From the NCBI RefSeq assembly GCF_014879935.1, contig NZ_JACSRD010000100.1, positions 1 to 45,984 of the forward strand: DNA of 45,984 bases, written 5' to 3'. The notes beneath the pieces were generated by a model. That model was not told the origin of the DNA. It made no database searches and was given only the letters and a program-made list of their open reading frames with translations. The translations under genes were made by a program, and so were the position numbers. Positions 15,145 through 21,854 of this stretch are shown piece by piece. How positions within the stretch are numbered: the stretch's first letter is position 1; every line of letters begins with the position of its first letter. The DNA is from Prosthecobacter sp. (GTDB lineage: Bacteria > Verrucomicrobiota > Verrucomicrobiia > Verrucomicrobiales > Verrucomicrobiaceae).

Positions 15145-16691
15145 GGCTTGTTGGATGGCTTCTTCACGAGATTGCCGCTCAGGATGGTTTCCGTGCCGTC
15201 GTCGATGATGGGAGAGGTGGTGATGTTTCCCATCAAGAGATTCGCTTTCGCATCAGCAGCGACCTTCAACGTGCCCTGGGTGTGCGTGTTGCTGTCCCAG
15301 ATCCACTCGCTGGCATTCAGCGTGATGGAGCCGGCATGTCGTAGCAGATTGCCGCGCACCACCACCATGCTCGAAGCCATCGTGGCCGCAGGCGCGGAGA
15401 AGAGGGTGCCGTTGCAGAGGTTGTCTGCGAAGAGAATGTCCTGCAGCGTCGTCTTTGCGGGGTTCCGCCTGTCCATGAACTCGATGTCTCCGTCAAAGGT
15501 GTTCCCCGTGATAACAATCCCCGTGTAGGAGCAGGACAGCGCCTCGGCCTGCGTCTGGAGACGGACCGTGCATCGCGATGCCGCATTCTGGTTGCGAAAG
15601 ACATTCCCGGTGACGACGACATCCGAAACCGTCGAGTGCAGCGGCAAGGGTTCGGTGCGGAAGAGGAGGCAGGAGTTCGCCGGGTTTTTCTTCATGTCCG
15701 GCGCTGGCTCGACGTGGTTGCCACTGACGCGGATGTGATGCGATCCCTGCGTGATGTTGATGCCGGTCCGCGTGAAATACACCGTGTTGCCGCGAATCTG
15801 CACATTGCGGCTGCCGAAGATGACCTGCGGGCCATCGACGACATTGACGATGTGATTGTCCGCGATAAGGCCGCCTTTGCACTCGGCGAGTTCGACCGCC
15901 TTGTTCCCGCAGGTGTCGATGTAGTTGTTGTGAACCTGCCAGTTCTTGAACTGCGCAGCCATGCGGTCGGCGTCGAAGTAGCCCGTGCGCATCATTTCCT
16001 TGTCCGTCGCCGCTTTCTTGGCATCCGCGGCCGGAATGACATGCTTGGCGAGATAGATCGCCGTTGCCGCCTTGGTGCAGCCCGCCGCCTGCTTCGCATC
16101 ATAAATCCAGCAATGGCGGACGGTGATGTTGTCGCAGGACAGCAGCAGCGATTCCTTTTCATCCAGTCGCGCATTGAAACCCATGATCGAGCCGCCGCCG
16201 ATGGCCTTGTCATGGCCCGTGTAGCGCAGGTGCTCGATCACCACATTGTGCGCCGGCACCTTGCTGGTCCCGATGCGCACGGGGAAATAGCGCAGGTCAT
16301 TCGGAGGCGTTTTCGGATCGAGATAGATGTGCGTCGCGTAACCCTGGCCGCGCAGGGTGACATTGCTCTTGATGATCACCGTCTCGTCATCCGCATGCCG
16401 CGAAAGCTTGAAATCCCCCGCACCGAGCAACACCACTCCGCCACCCGCTGAAGCCACCTTGTCGATCGCCTCTTGCAGGATGGAATCAGCGATGGCATCA
16501 GGACCTGGAGCTGACACCCGCAGCTCAAATCCGCTGGCCGAAGCTGGAGCTTTTGCTGGCTCAGTCGGACCTGCGGCATGGGGGGCCCGGCCCGACAAGT
16601 TGGGGAGTTCAGCAGCGCGAAGAGCCGGCCTCTCGCCAAACGGTGAGAGGCGAAGGAAAAGCAGGACGAGTAAACAGCAGCGATGGAGCAT
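15141..16691 (-). CDS. Exported right-handed beta-helix protein
   Basis: The protein is 516 residues from the ATG at 16691 (MLHRCCLLVLLFLR), which opens a plausible signal peptide; an upstream in-frame ATG at 16721 would lengthen it by 10. Residues about 65-115 match the start of pectate-lyase-type beta-helices (LQEAIDKVASAGGGVVLLG, then SNVTLRGQG), and the rest carries repeated rungs with N-rich turns such as NNYIDTCGNKAVE and ISGN/VSGNHV types. The fold is shared by pectate lyases, alginate epimerases and other polysaccharide-active enzymes. It is the first gene of the four-gene exported operon, with its promoter in the 145-base divergent region before the plus-strand gene at 16837. Confidence 0.85.
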   Translation of the reverse strand: MLHRCCLLVLLFLRLSPFGERPALRAAELPNLSGRAPHAAGPTEPAKAPASASGFELRVSAPGPDAIADSILQEAIDKVASAGGGVVLLGAGDFKLSRHADDETVIIKSNVTLRGQGYATHIYLDPKTPPNDLRYFPVRIGTSKVPAHNVVIEHLRYTGHDKAIGGGSIMGFNARLDEKESLLLSCDNITVRHCWIYDAKQAAGCTKAATAIYLAKHVIPAADAKKAATDKEMMRTGYFDADRMAAQFKNWQVHNNYIDTCGNKAVELAECKGGLIADNHIVNVVDGPQVIFGSRNVQIRGNTVYFTRTGINITQGSHHIRVSGNHVEPAPDMKKNPANSCLLFRTEPLPLHSTVSDVVVTGNVFRNQNAASRCTVRLQTQAEALSCSYTGIVITGNTFDGDIEFMDRRNPAKTTLQDILFADNLCNGTLFSAPAATMASSMVVVRGNLLRHAGSITLNASEWIWDSNTHTQGTLKVAADAKANLLMGNITTSPIIDDGTETILSGNLVKKPSNKP

Positions 16692-16794
16692 GGGCAGAGA
16701 GCCTGGGCGAAGATTGCCCATTACACGATCTCAAAGTCACCCGGCTTGCTGGTTAGTGTGGCAGACCACTCGCCGCAGCTTCAAAAAACCATGC

Positions 16795-16822
16795 TTGGCA
16801 GCTCAACCTGCTCCGCTATCCT
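16795..16822 (+). promoter_or_regulatory. Possible sigma-70-like promoter
   Basis: TTGGCA (16795-16800) and TATCCT (16817-16822) are separated by 16 bases and lie 14 bases before the ATG at 16837, which would give a very short or absent leader. No ribosome binding site is visible, consistent with near-leaderless translation. The consensus match is moderate, so confidence is low. Confidence 0.3.
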
Positions 16823-16836
16823 CCGTCCTACCACAC

Positions 16837-17457
16837 ATGGACCTTCTCTCCTACCAGCGCACCGTCTTCGGTTTCCACGGCTGTGACAAACGCGTGGCCG
16901 ATGCCGTCCTCACCGGCAAGGCCAAGCTCAGCGCCAGCGAGAACACCTACGACTGGCTCGCCCGTGGCATCTACTTCTGGGAGCACGGCCCAATGCGAGC
17001 GCTTGAGTGGGCCATCCAGCAGTCCAAGCGCAAAAACAGCCACATCAAGGAGCCTGCCGTCATCGGCGCGGTGATCCAGCTCGGCACCTGCTTTGATCTG
17101 CTGGATGTGAGATTCACAAGGGAACTCGCACGCTACGCCGCCAGCTTGGAGCAGATGATGGAGAGCAAGGGCCAGTCCTTGCCACGCAATCAACGCATTG
17201 GCATCCGTGACGGCGACTGGCTGCGGCGGGAGCGCGACTGCTTCGTCCTGAAGTATGCCATTCCCGCCGTTGAGGTTGACTGGGGATGCCAGTTCGACTC
17301 CGTGCGAGGTGTGTTCCAGGAAGGCGCACCAGCGTTCAAGGGCGCGGGCATCAAGCTCAAATCCCATATCCAGATCGCCGTCCGTGATCCGCGGGCCATC
17401 ATTGGCTATTTCCTTCCAGACTCATCCATGCTACAAACTTCTTTAAGCACACCATGA
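16837..17457 (+). CDS. Unknown protein with ADP-ribosyltransferase-like N-terminus
   Basis: This 206-residue protein is not one I can name. Its N-terminus reads FGFHGCD (H14) and then YDWLARGIYFWE (Y46) followed by MRALEWA, an arrangement like that of DUF3990 and related ART-fold proteins, where an HG motif precedes a G(F/I)Y motif and an A-x-x-WA helix. The C-terminal half has FDSVRGVFQEG, then SHIQIAVRDPRAIIGYFLP, which I recall from conserved hypothetical proteins. No signal peptide is present, so it should be cytoplasmic. The frame is open far upstream, but that part is antisense to the beta-helix gene. It overlaps the next small gene by four bases. An ART-type toxin is possible but unproved. 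Confidence 0.7.
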   Translation: MDLLSYQRTVFGFHGCDKRVADAVLTGKAKLSASENTYDWLARGIYFWEHGPMRALEWAIQQSKRKNSHIKEPAVIGAVIQLGTCFDLLDVRFTRELARYAASLEQMMESKGQSLPRNQRIGIRDGDWLRRERDCFVLKYAIPAVEVDWGCQFDSVRGVFQEGAPAFKGAGIKLKSHIQIAVRDPRAIIGYFLPDSSMLQTSLSTP

Positions 17458-17705
17458 ACAAGCGCCGCTCCTCATCCTCTCGCACCATGGCCAGGACAAG
17501 AACCGCCGCTCCCGCGCGGACGCTGGGGTTCCCTTACCTCACGCCCGCCGAAATGGAGCGCCGCTCTGCCGAAGGTTGCGCCCGCCGCCTTCGCATGTCC
17601 CCGGCCAAACAGCGTCAGATGCTCATTGAGATGGAGATTCTCAACCCCGACGGCACGCTCAACCGCCCCAAGATGGACCATGTGCCGTATGGTCCGCAGG
17701 ACTGA
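17454..17705 (+). CDS. Small unknown protein, first of two paralogues
   Basis: This 83-residue basic protein starts at the ATG that overlaps the previous stop (ATGA, 17454-17457). Its second half reads SPAKQRQMLIEM, then NPDGTLNRPKMDHVPYGPQ. The same layout (PxKKQ, N-x-D-G-T, M-D-H-V-P-x-G-P) recurs in the next gene, so the two are tandem paralogues. An internal ATG at 17487 would drop an arginine- and serine-rich leader of 11 residues. No known domain is recognised. Coupling to the ART-like gene suggests a joint function, for example as an immunity or antitoxin partner, but this is inference. Confidence 0.65.
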   Translation: MNKRRSSSSRTMARTRTAAPARTLGFPYLTPAEMERRSAEGCARRLRMSPAKQRQMLIEMEILNPDGTLNRPKMDHVPYGPQD

Positions 17706-17721
17706 CGGCCCGCTCTCGGCG

Positions 17722-17922
17722 ATGAAACCGAAACGCCCATCCGACCCCATGCGTCTCAGCGAGAAGGACTTCTCCGCCCGCATCACGGCTTATCTGAAGA
17801 AGTTCGACGCCCTGCCCAGAAAGAAGCAGAAGGCCGAGATGATCAAGTTCGGCTGGTTCAACGCCGATGGCACCGTGCCCGTGTATCCCATGGACCATGT
17901 GCCGCTCGGACCGAGGGAGTAG
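17722..17922 (+). CDS. Small unknown protein, second of two paralogues
   Basis: This 66-residue protein starts MKPKRPSDPMRLSEKDF at 17722, 16 bases after the previous stop. Residues about 35-66 repeat the neighbour's motif: LPRKKQKAEM, then FNADGT and PMDHVPLGPRE at the C-terminus. The frame is open upstream to 17626, but that part overlaps the preceding gene. A short predicted helix (SARITAYLKKFDAL) precedes the motif. Tandem duplication next to the ART-like gene, with strong conservation of the C-terminal tail, argues for selection on that tail, such as binding to a common partner. Confidence 0.65.
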   Translation: MKPKRPSDPMRLSEKDFSARITAYLKKFDALPRKKQKAEMIKFGWFNADGTVPVYPMDHVPLGPRE

Positions 17923-17939
17923 GCGGCCCAAGAAACGTC

Positions 17940-18110
17940 ACCTACAGCCGCTCGACGATCTACGCGCCCCAGCCCTCCACCTTCTGTGCCCGCAAAATCT
18001 CCTGCCCGATGTGCCAGTAGAGCAGAATCAACTCCCGGTTCACCGACACCGCCGCCTTCACCTGCGCAGCTCGGACTCGGATGGTCAACTCGCAGCAGGC
18101 AAGGGCACTG
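17940..18110 (-). pseudogene. Decayed N-terminal fragment of a DUF1016 (YhcG-type) nuclease
   Basis: Reading the minus strand from about 18110, one frame gives TIRVRAAQVKAAVSVNREL, then LLYWHIGQEILRAQ, then GWGA, a stop, IVERL and a second stop. This is the characteristic N-terminus of DUF1016 PDDEXK-nuclease family proteins (R..A...VN..LI.LYW.IG..I......GWG.K.V..L). The first stop (TAG) replaces the family's usual lysine codon. No nuclease domain follows. It is a dead remnant within the 257-base gap between the small paralogue and the vWA gene and shows repeated turnover of defence-related genes here. Confidence 0.75.
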
Positions 18111-18179
18111 CTAGAGCATCGTTCTTGATCGAAGCACACGACTGGCTAAACTGGAAAAAGCAACAAGTGAACAAACCTT

Positions 18180-18908
18180 ATGAGCGAACAGATTGATCAA
18201 AAAATAGCAGTCGGCTTCGGCCATGACGAAGGCGACATTCATGGTAACGCTGACCGACGTTGCCCAACGGTTCTATTGCTTGATGTCTCGGGTTCGATGT
18301 CTGGCAAGCCGCTGGAGGAGCTTCAAGCTGGGCTGACACAATACATTGATGAGGTGGCCGCTGACAGTCTGGCAAAACGTCGCCTTGAAATTGCAATCGT
18401 GACTTTTGGCGGAACGGTTCAAGTGGTCCAAGAATTTGCCACACCTGACAGAGTGTTGATTCCGACGCTTTCAGCCAGTGGAGACACACCAATGGGCCAA
18501 GCAATTGTGGCTGGGTTGGACTTGCTGAAAGACCGAAGAATCGAATTGAGCCGCCAAGCCGTTCCTCAATACAAGCCTTGGGTTTTCTTGATCACAGACG
18601 GAGGTCCAACGGACGATGGACGGGAAATTTGGCATGAGGGAGTTCGCCGCCTCCGAGAGAGCAGAAACAATCGAGCACAGTTCTTCGCTGTTGCTGTGGA
18701 GGGCGCGAATATGGAAAAGCTCAAACAGCTATGTGATGAGACGCGCCCCGCAGATGAGGAGGCACGACCACCGCTGAAACTTCAAGGAGTTCGATTCAGA
18801 GAACTTTTCCAGTGGATTACCCAATCACAGAAGGCCATCACACAATCCAATCCTGGTGACAAGGTTAGCTTCCCTTCGATCTCGGGTTGGGCAGCAGGAC
18901 AATCATAA
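18180..18908 (+). CDS. TerY-like vWA domain protein (TerY-P triad)
   Basis: This 242-residue protein is almost wholly a von Willebrand A domain. The metal-ion site is intact: DVSGSMSG (D35, S37, S39), the threonine in GDTPMGQAI and the aspartate in ITDGGPTDD. No signal peptide or membrane helix is seen, so it is cytoplasmic, as in TerY proteins linked to tellurite and stress-response systems. It begins a three-gene set with a PP2C phosphatase and a kinase. That order is the 'TerY-P triad' described by Anantharaman, Iyer and Aravind for Ter-dependent systems and proposed to act in stress or phage response. The phosphatase gene starts seven bases after its stop. Confidence 0.88.
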   Translation: MSEQIDQKIAVGFGHDEGDIHGNADRRCPTVLLLDVSGSMSGKPLEELQAGLTQYIDEVAADSLAKRRLEIAIVTFGGTVQVVQEFATPDRVLIPTLSASGDTPMGQAIVAGLDLLKDRRIELSRQAVPQYKPWVFLITDGGPTDDGREIWHEGVRRLRESRNNRAQFFAVAVEGANMEKLKQLCDETRPADEEARPPLKLQGVRFRELFQWITQSQKAITQSNPGDKVSFPSISGWAAGQS

Positions 18909-18914
18909 TGCTCA

Positions 18915-18928
18915 ATGAACATCGCAAC
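18915..18928 (+). repeat. 14-base direct repeat at the phosphatase start (copy 1)
   Basis: The 14 bases atgaacatcgcaac form the first codons of the phosphatase gene and recur exactly at 19679-19692 by the kinase start. Both copies are preceded within ten bases by ATGCTC at a gene junction. Confidence 0.7.
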
Positions 18929-19682
18929 AAATCTATGGAGTTGCGCTGGTCACAGCATTGCAGGTGGCGCACACATCCAGGCTGGCCTGCCATGTCAGGA
19001 CTTCTTTTCACTCACGAGTGTTGTAGATGGCCGTCGTGTGGTAGCGCTCGCAGACGGTGCAGGCAGTGCCAAATGCTGCAAAACGGGTGCGAGACTGGCG
19101 GTTGAAACAATCATCAGCGCCATCGCCAGCCACCCTGGCAGCTTGAAGGACATAACGGATGTCGCGGCCCTTGAATTCGGCAGGCAGGTGCGCCATGAAC
19201 TTATCGAGAAAAGCAAAGCCGATGGAAATGAGATCGGTGACTACGCCTGCACGCTGTTGGCTGCGGCATTTGAGGATGATTGCAGCTACTTCTGGCAGGT
19301 CGGCGATGGAGCCTGGATTGTCGAGACAACACAAGGGATCGAATGTGCCACTTGGCCCTACAAGGGAGAATTCAACAATCAGACAGCTTTCATCACATCT
19401 GATAATTGGGAATCTAAGTGGACGCCCGCCATCTTTGAAGATGCCGTTGCTGCTTTAGGTTTCACTGATGGCATGGAGATGTTTTGCCTGGATGCTGCCG
19501 TACGGAAACCTCATCTTCCTTTCGTTGAGAGGATTTTTTCTGCGCTACGAAGTCAGCCCTCTGAATCAGAGATTGCCCTGAGAATCGAGCAAATGCTCAC
19601 TTCGCCGGTGATTACCGAACGCGAAGATGACGATTTGACCTTGGTGTTAGTTTGGAAGAATTCGGCCAATGCTCCTGGATGA
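18915..19682 (+). CDS. PP2C-family protein phosphatase (TerY-P triad)
   Basis: This 255-residue protein has the PP2C_2-type layout: an N-terminal GHSIAGGAHIQ and PCQDFF segment, metal-binding aspartates in VALADGAGSAKCC and WQVGDGAWIV, then GFTDGMEMF and a closing REDDDLTLVLVW. Such phosphatases are manganese- or magnesium-dependent Ser/Thr phosphatases. It would reverse phosphorylation by the downstream kinase, possibly on the vWA protein. The start chosen gives MNIATNLWSC; an ATG at 18908 lies in another frame. It overlaps the kinase gene by 14 bases. Confidence 0.88.
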   Translation: MNIATNLWSCAGHSIAGGAHIQAGLPCQDFFSLTSVVDGRRVVALADGAGSAKCCKTGARLAVETIISAIASHPGSLKDITDVAALEFGRQVRHELIEKSKADGNEIGDYACTLLAAAFEDDCSYFWQVGDGAWIVETTQGIECATWPYKGEFNNQTAFITSDNWESKWTPAIFEDAVAALGFTDGMEMFCLDAAVRKPHLPFVERIFSALRSQPSESEIALRIEQMLTSPVITEREDDDLTLVLVWKNSANAPG

Positions 19683-21807
19683 ACATCGCAACCGTATCGT
19701 TCTTGGCGAACGCGTTGGAAGCCCGGGCGGCGAGGGCACAACTCATGCCGTTGTTGGCCGTAGCGACATGGTCGCAAAGATATACCATGCGCATCGGCTG
19801 CCAGATCGGCATCAGTGCGAGAAGTTAAGGATCCAAACGGCCGCACAACTGCCTCATGTTCGGAAGATTGCCGCATGGCCTCAAAAGCTGATTTTCAGTG
19901 ACGGGAAAGCCGTGGGCTTTCTCATGCCGAGAATCTCGGGAAAAAGCATTCACCTCCTATACCGACCGGATGATCGAAACCATCACTTCCCCAAGGCCAC
20001 CTGGCAAAGTCTGATTGATGTCGCAAGGAACGTGGCTGCCGCATTCCACTGCTTGCATCAACACGACGTGATCATGGGCGATGTGAACGAGACCAACGTG
20101 TTCGTTACTGCCGAAACCGGCGAAGTGCGGTTCATTGATTGTGACTCCTTCCAAATTCAAGGGGCGAACGGGCAAGTCTTTCCCTGCTCGGTGTTCACAG
20201 CCGGTTGGGCTCCACCGGAATTGATAGAAGCTCCATCGCTCATTTCTCGACGCACGGTGCAGCATGATTTGTTCGGCCTTGCCGTGATGATATTTCATCT
20301 CCTTTTCATGGGCAAGCACCCATTCGCGGGGGTTCCGCCCGACCACCTTTTGGAGAATTCACCCTCGCTGGAAGACCTCATTAAGCAGGCAATATTTCCA
20401 TACTCGCAAAGCAGGCGTGGAAGCTTCAAGCCCCCACCAAAATTTCTGACGCTCCAAGCCCTTCCAGATGGAGTCGCCAACTTGTTTGAGCGCGCCTTCC
20501 TCACGAGAGTTCGCCCCTCAGCAGACGAGTGGTGCCGTGAACTGGAACGGATCGAGTTAAAGAAATGCCAGTGGGGGCATGTCTTCTACAGACGACTGAA
20601 TGAATGCCCTTGGTGTGCGATTTGGAATCATGGCGGCGGAAACTTCTTTGTGGTCATCACAAGCGGTGACGGTTCGGGATCATCCCTGACCGAAGTCGAA
20701 AAGCTCCTTTCGGCTGTAGAGGCTGCGTCTTTCCCAACCACCGCGAACCTCTGGGCGAGTCTTGAAAAGAAGGAAGCGTTCACTTTAGCTGTTCCTGCAT
20801 TGTCATCGCTGAATGTGCCATCCCTTCAAGCCGCACCGTTCCCAACGATTCCGAAGGAGCGAATGGGTTTTGTTGGCGGCGTTTTTGTGCTGTTGATAAG
20901 CGTGGTGATGATGCTCGTCGCACCTCCGGCCTTTTTTGTTTGGATTATCGGGATCGTTTGGGGCTGGTCGTTGATCGCGCCAGGGACGGCGAACCCTGCC
21001 TACAATCAGGAGATCGAGAAGCGGAAGAATGCGCCAGCTCAAATGACGGCTGACCTCGAAAGCCTGCTGCAATACATGCAGCAGCTTTCCACTCGGAGTT
21101 TGGGAGATTTTAGAGATGAGAGGAAAAAAGCTGCCCAGCGGGTCTCTTCCATGTTCGATCAAGAGAAGCGCAATTTTGATGTTCAGATAAGCCTCGTGCG
21201 ACAAGAACTGAGAAATCTTCGCGATGAGACAAAGAGCCTCCCAAAGCTGAGGGATTCGCTGCGCCGTCAGTTTGCCGAAAAGGCCCAACTCGAAGCACAC
21301 TTGCGTAGTGTGCGGGTCCCAAGTCACGGCATTCCTCAAATCGGCCCTGTCCGCTATAACACACTGGTATCCTATGGCATTTTTACTGCATGGGATGTGA
21401 GGCACATGCGAGGTGTGCCAGGACTGGGGCAAGGAGCCGCAGAGTTACGAGACTGGCTGCGGCGAATTGAAGGGCGGTTCCATTTCAATTCATCTGCACC
21501 CCTGCCTTCCGCGGCTGAGCAGGAAGTCCGCAAGAGCGTCCAAGCAAAGGAGCAGGAAATTCTCAAATTGTATCAAAAGCTCCGTGCTCGCTGGATCACC
21601 CTTCAACAATCGGCTGACGGGAATCGTGTTCACGGAGTTCTGGGTGAAGCAGTAGCTAAAGAGGCTCGGAATCTTGATGCGTTGGTCACGAAGACAAAAA
21701 AGGATTACGAGGACATGCGGCTTAAGCTGGAAGAACAGGTCAAGCTGTATGCACAAGCGATAGCTGACGCTCAAGTGTGCCCACAACCAGTCAAGAAGTG
21801 GAATTGA
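19669..21807 (+). CDS. Membrane-anchored kinase with zinc motif and HhH-like domain (TerY-P triad)
   Basis: This 712-residue protein starts with an atypical kinase domain (1-290): a glycine-rich loop GSPGGEGTTHAV, lysine K37 (VAKIY), the catalytic loop IMGDVNETN (D138, N143) in place of HRD, and FIDCDSFQI (D157/D159) in place of DFG. This variant is typical of TerY-P kinases. A zinc site follows (C300, H304, C313, C316). Residues about 399-440 form one or two membrane helices, 445-545 a coiled coil, and 555-600 a helix-hairpin-helix-like segment (YGIFTAWDVRHMRGVPGLGQ) suggesting nucleic-acid contact; a second coiled coil ends the protein. It overlaps the phosphatase gene by 14 bases. It probably phosphorylates a triad partner. 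Confidence 0.85.
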   Translation: MLLDEHRNRIVLGERVGSPGGEGTTHAVVGRSDMVAKIYHAHRLPDRHQCEKLRIQTAAQLPHVRKIAAWPQKLIFSDGKAVGFLMPRISGKSIHLLYRPDDRNHHFPKATWQSLIDVARNVAAAFHCLHQHDVIMGDVNETNVFVTAETGEVRFIDCDSFQIQGANGQVFPCSVFTAGWAPPELIEAPSLISRRTVQHDLFGLAVMIFHLLFMGKHPFAGVPPDHLLENSPSLEDLIKQAIFPYSQSRRGSFKPPPKFLTLQALPDGVANLFERAFLTRVRPSADEWCRELERIELKKCQWGHVFYRRLNECPWCAIWNHGGGNFFVVITSGDGSGSSLTEVEKLLSAVEAASFPTTANLWASLEKKEAFTLAVPALSSLNVPSLQAAPFPTIPKERMGFVGGVFVLLISVVMMLVAPPAFFVWIIGIVWGWSLIAPGTANPAYNQEIEKRKNAPAQMTADLESLLQYMQQLSTRSLGDFRDERKKAAQRVSSMFDQEKRNFDVQISLVRQELRNLRDETKSLPKLRDSLRRQFAEKAQLEAHLRSVRVPSHGIPQIGPVRYNTLVSYGIFTAWDVRHMRGVPGLGQGAAELRDWLRRIEGRFHFNSSAPLPSAAEQEVRKSVQAKEQEILKLYQKLRARWITLQQSADGNRVHGVLGEAVAKEARNLDALVTKTKKDYEDMRLKLEEQVKLYAQAIADAQVCPQPVKKWN
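19679..19692 (+). repeat. 14-base direct repeat at the kinase start (copy 2)
   Basis: This is the second exact copy of atgaacatcgcaac. Here it lies ten bases inside the kinase gene and is read in another frame (D-E-H-R-N), while the copy at 18915 is read as M-N-I-A-T. Confidence 0.7.
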
Positions 21808-21854
21808 GCGTTCATTCCCGACTGAAGTCGCAAAAGGTGCTTCTCTAAGATGCC

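Noticed and set aside
16357-16836. N-terminal extension of the 206-residue protein
   Set aside because: It is wholly antisense to the beta-helix gene and has no plausible protein features; the conserved part begins at 16837.
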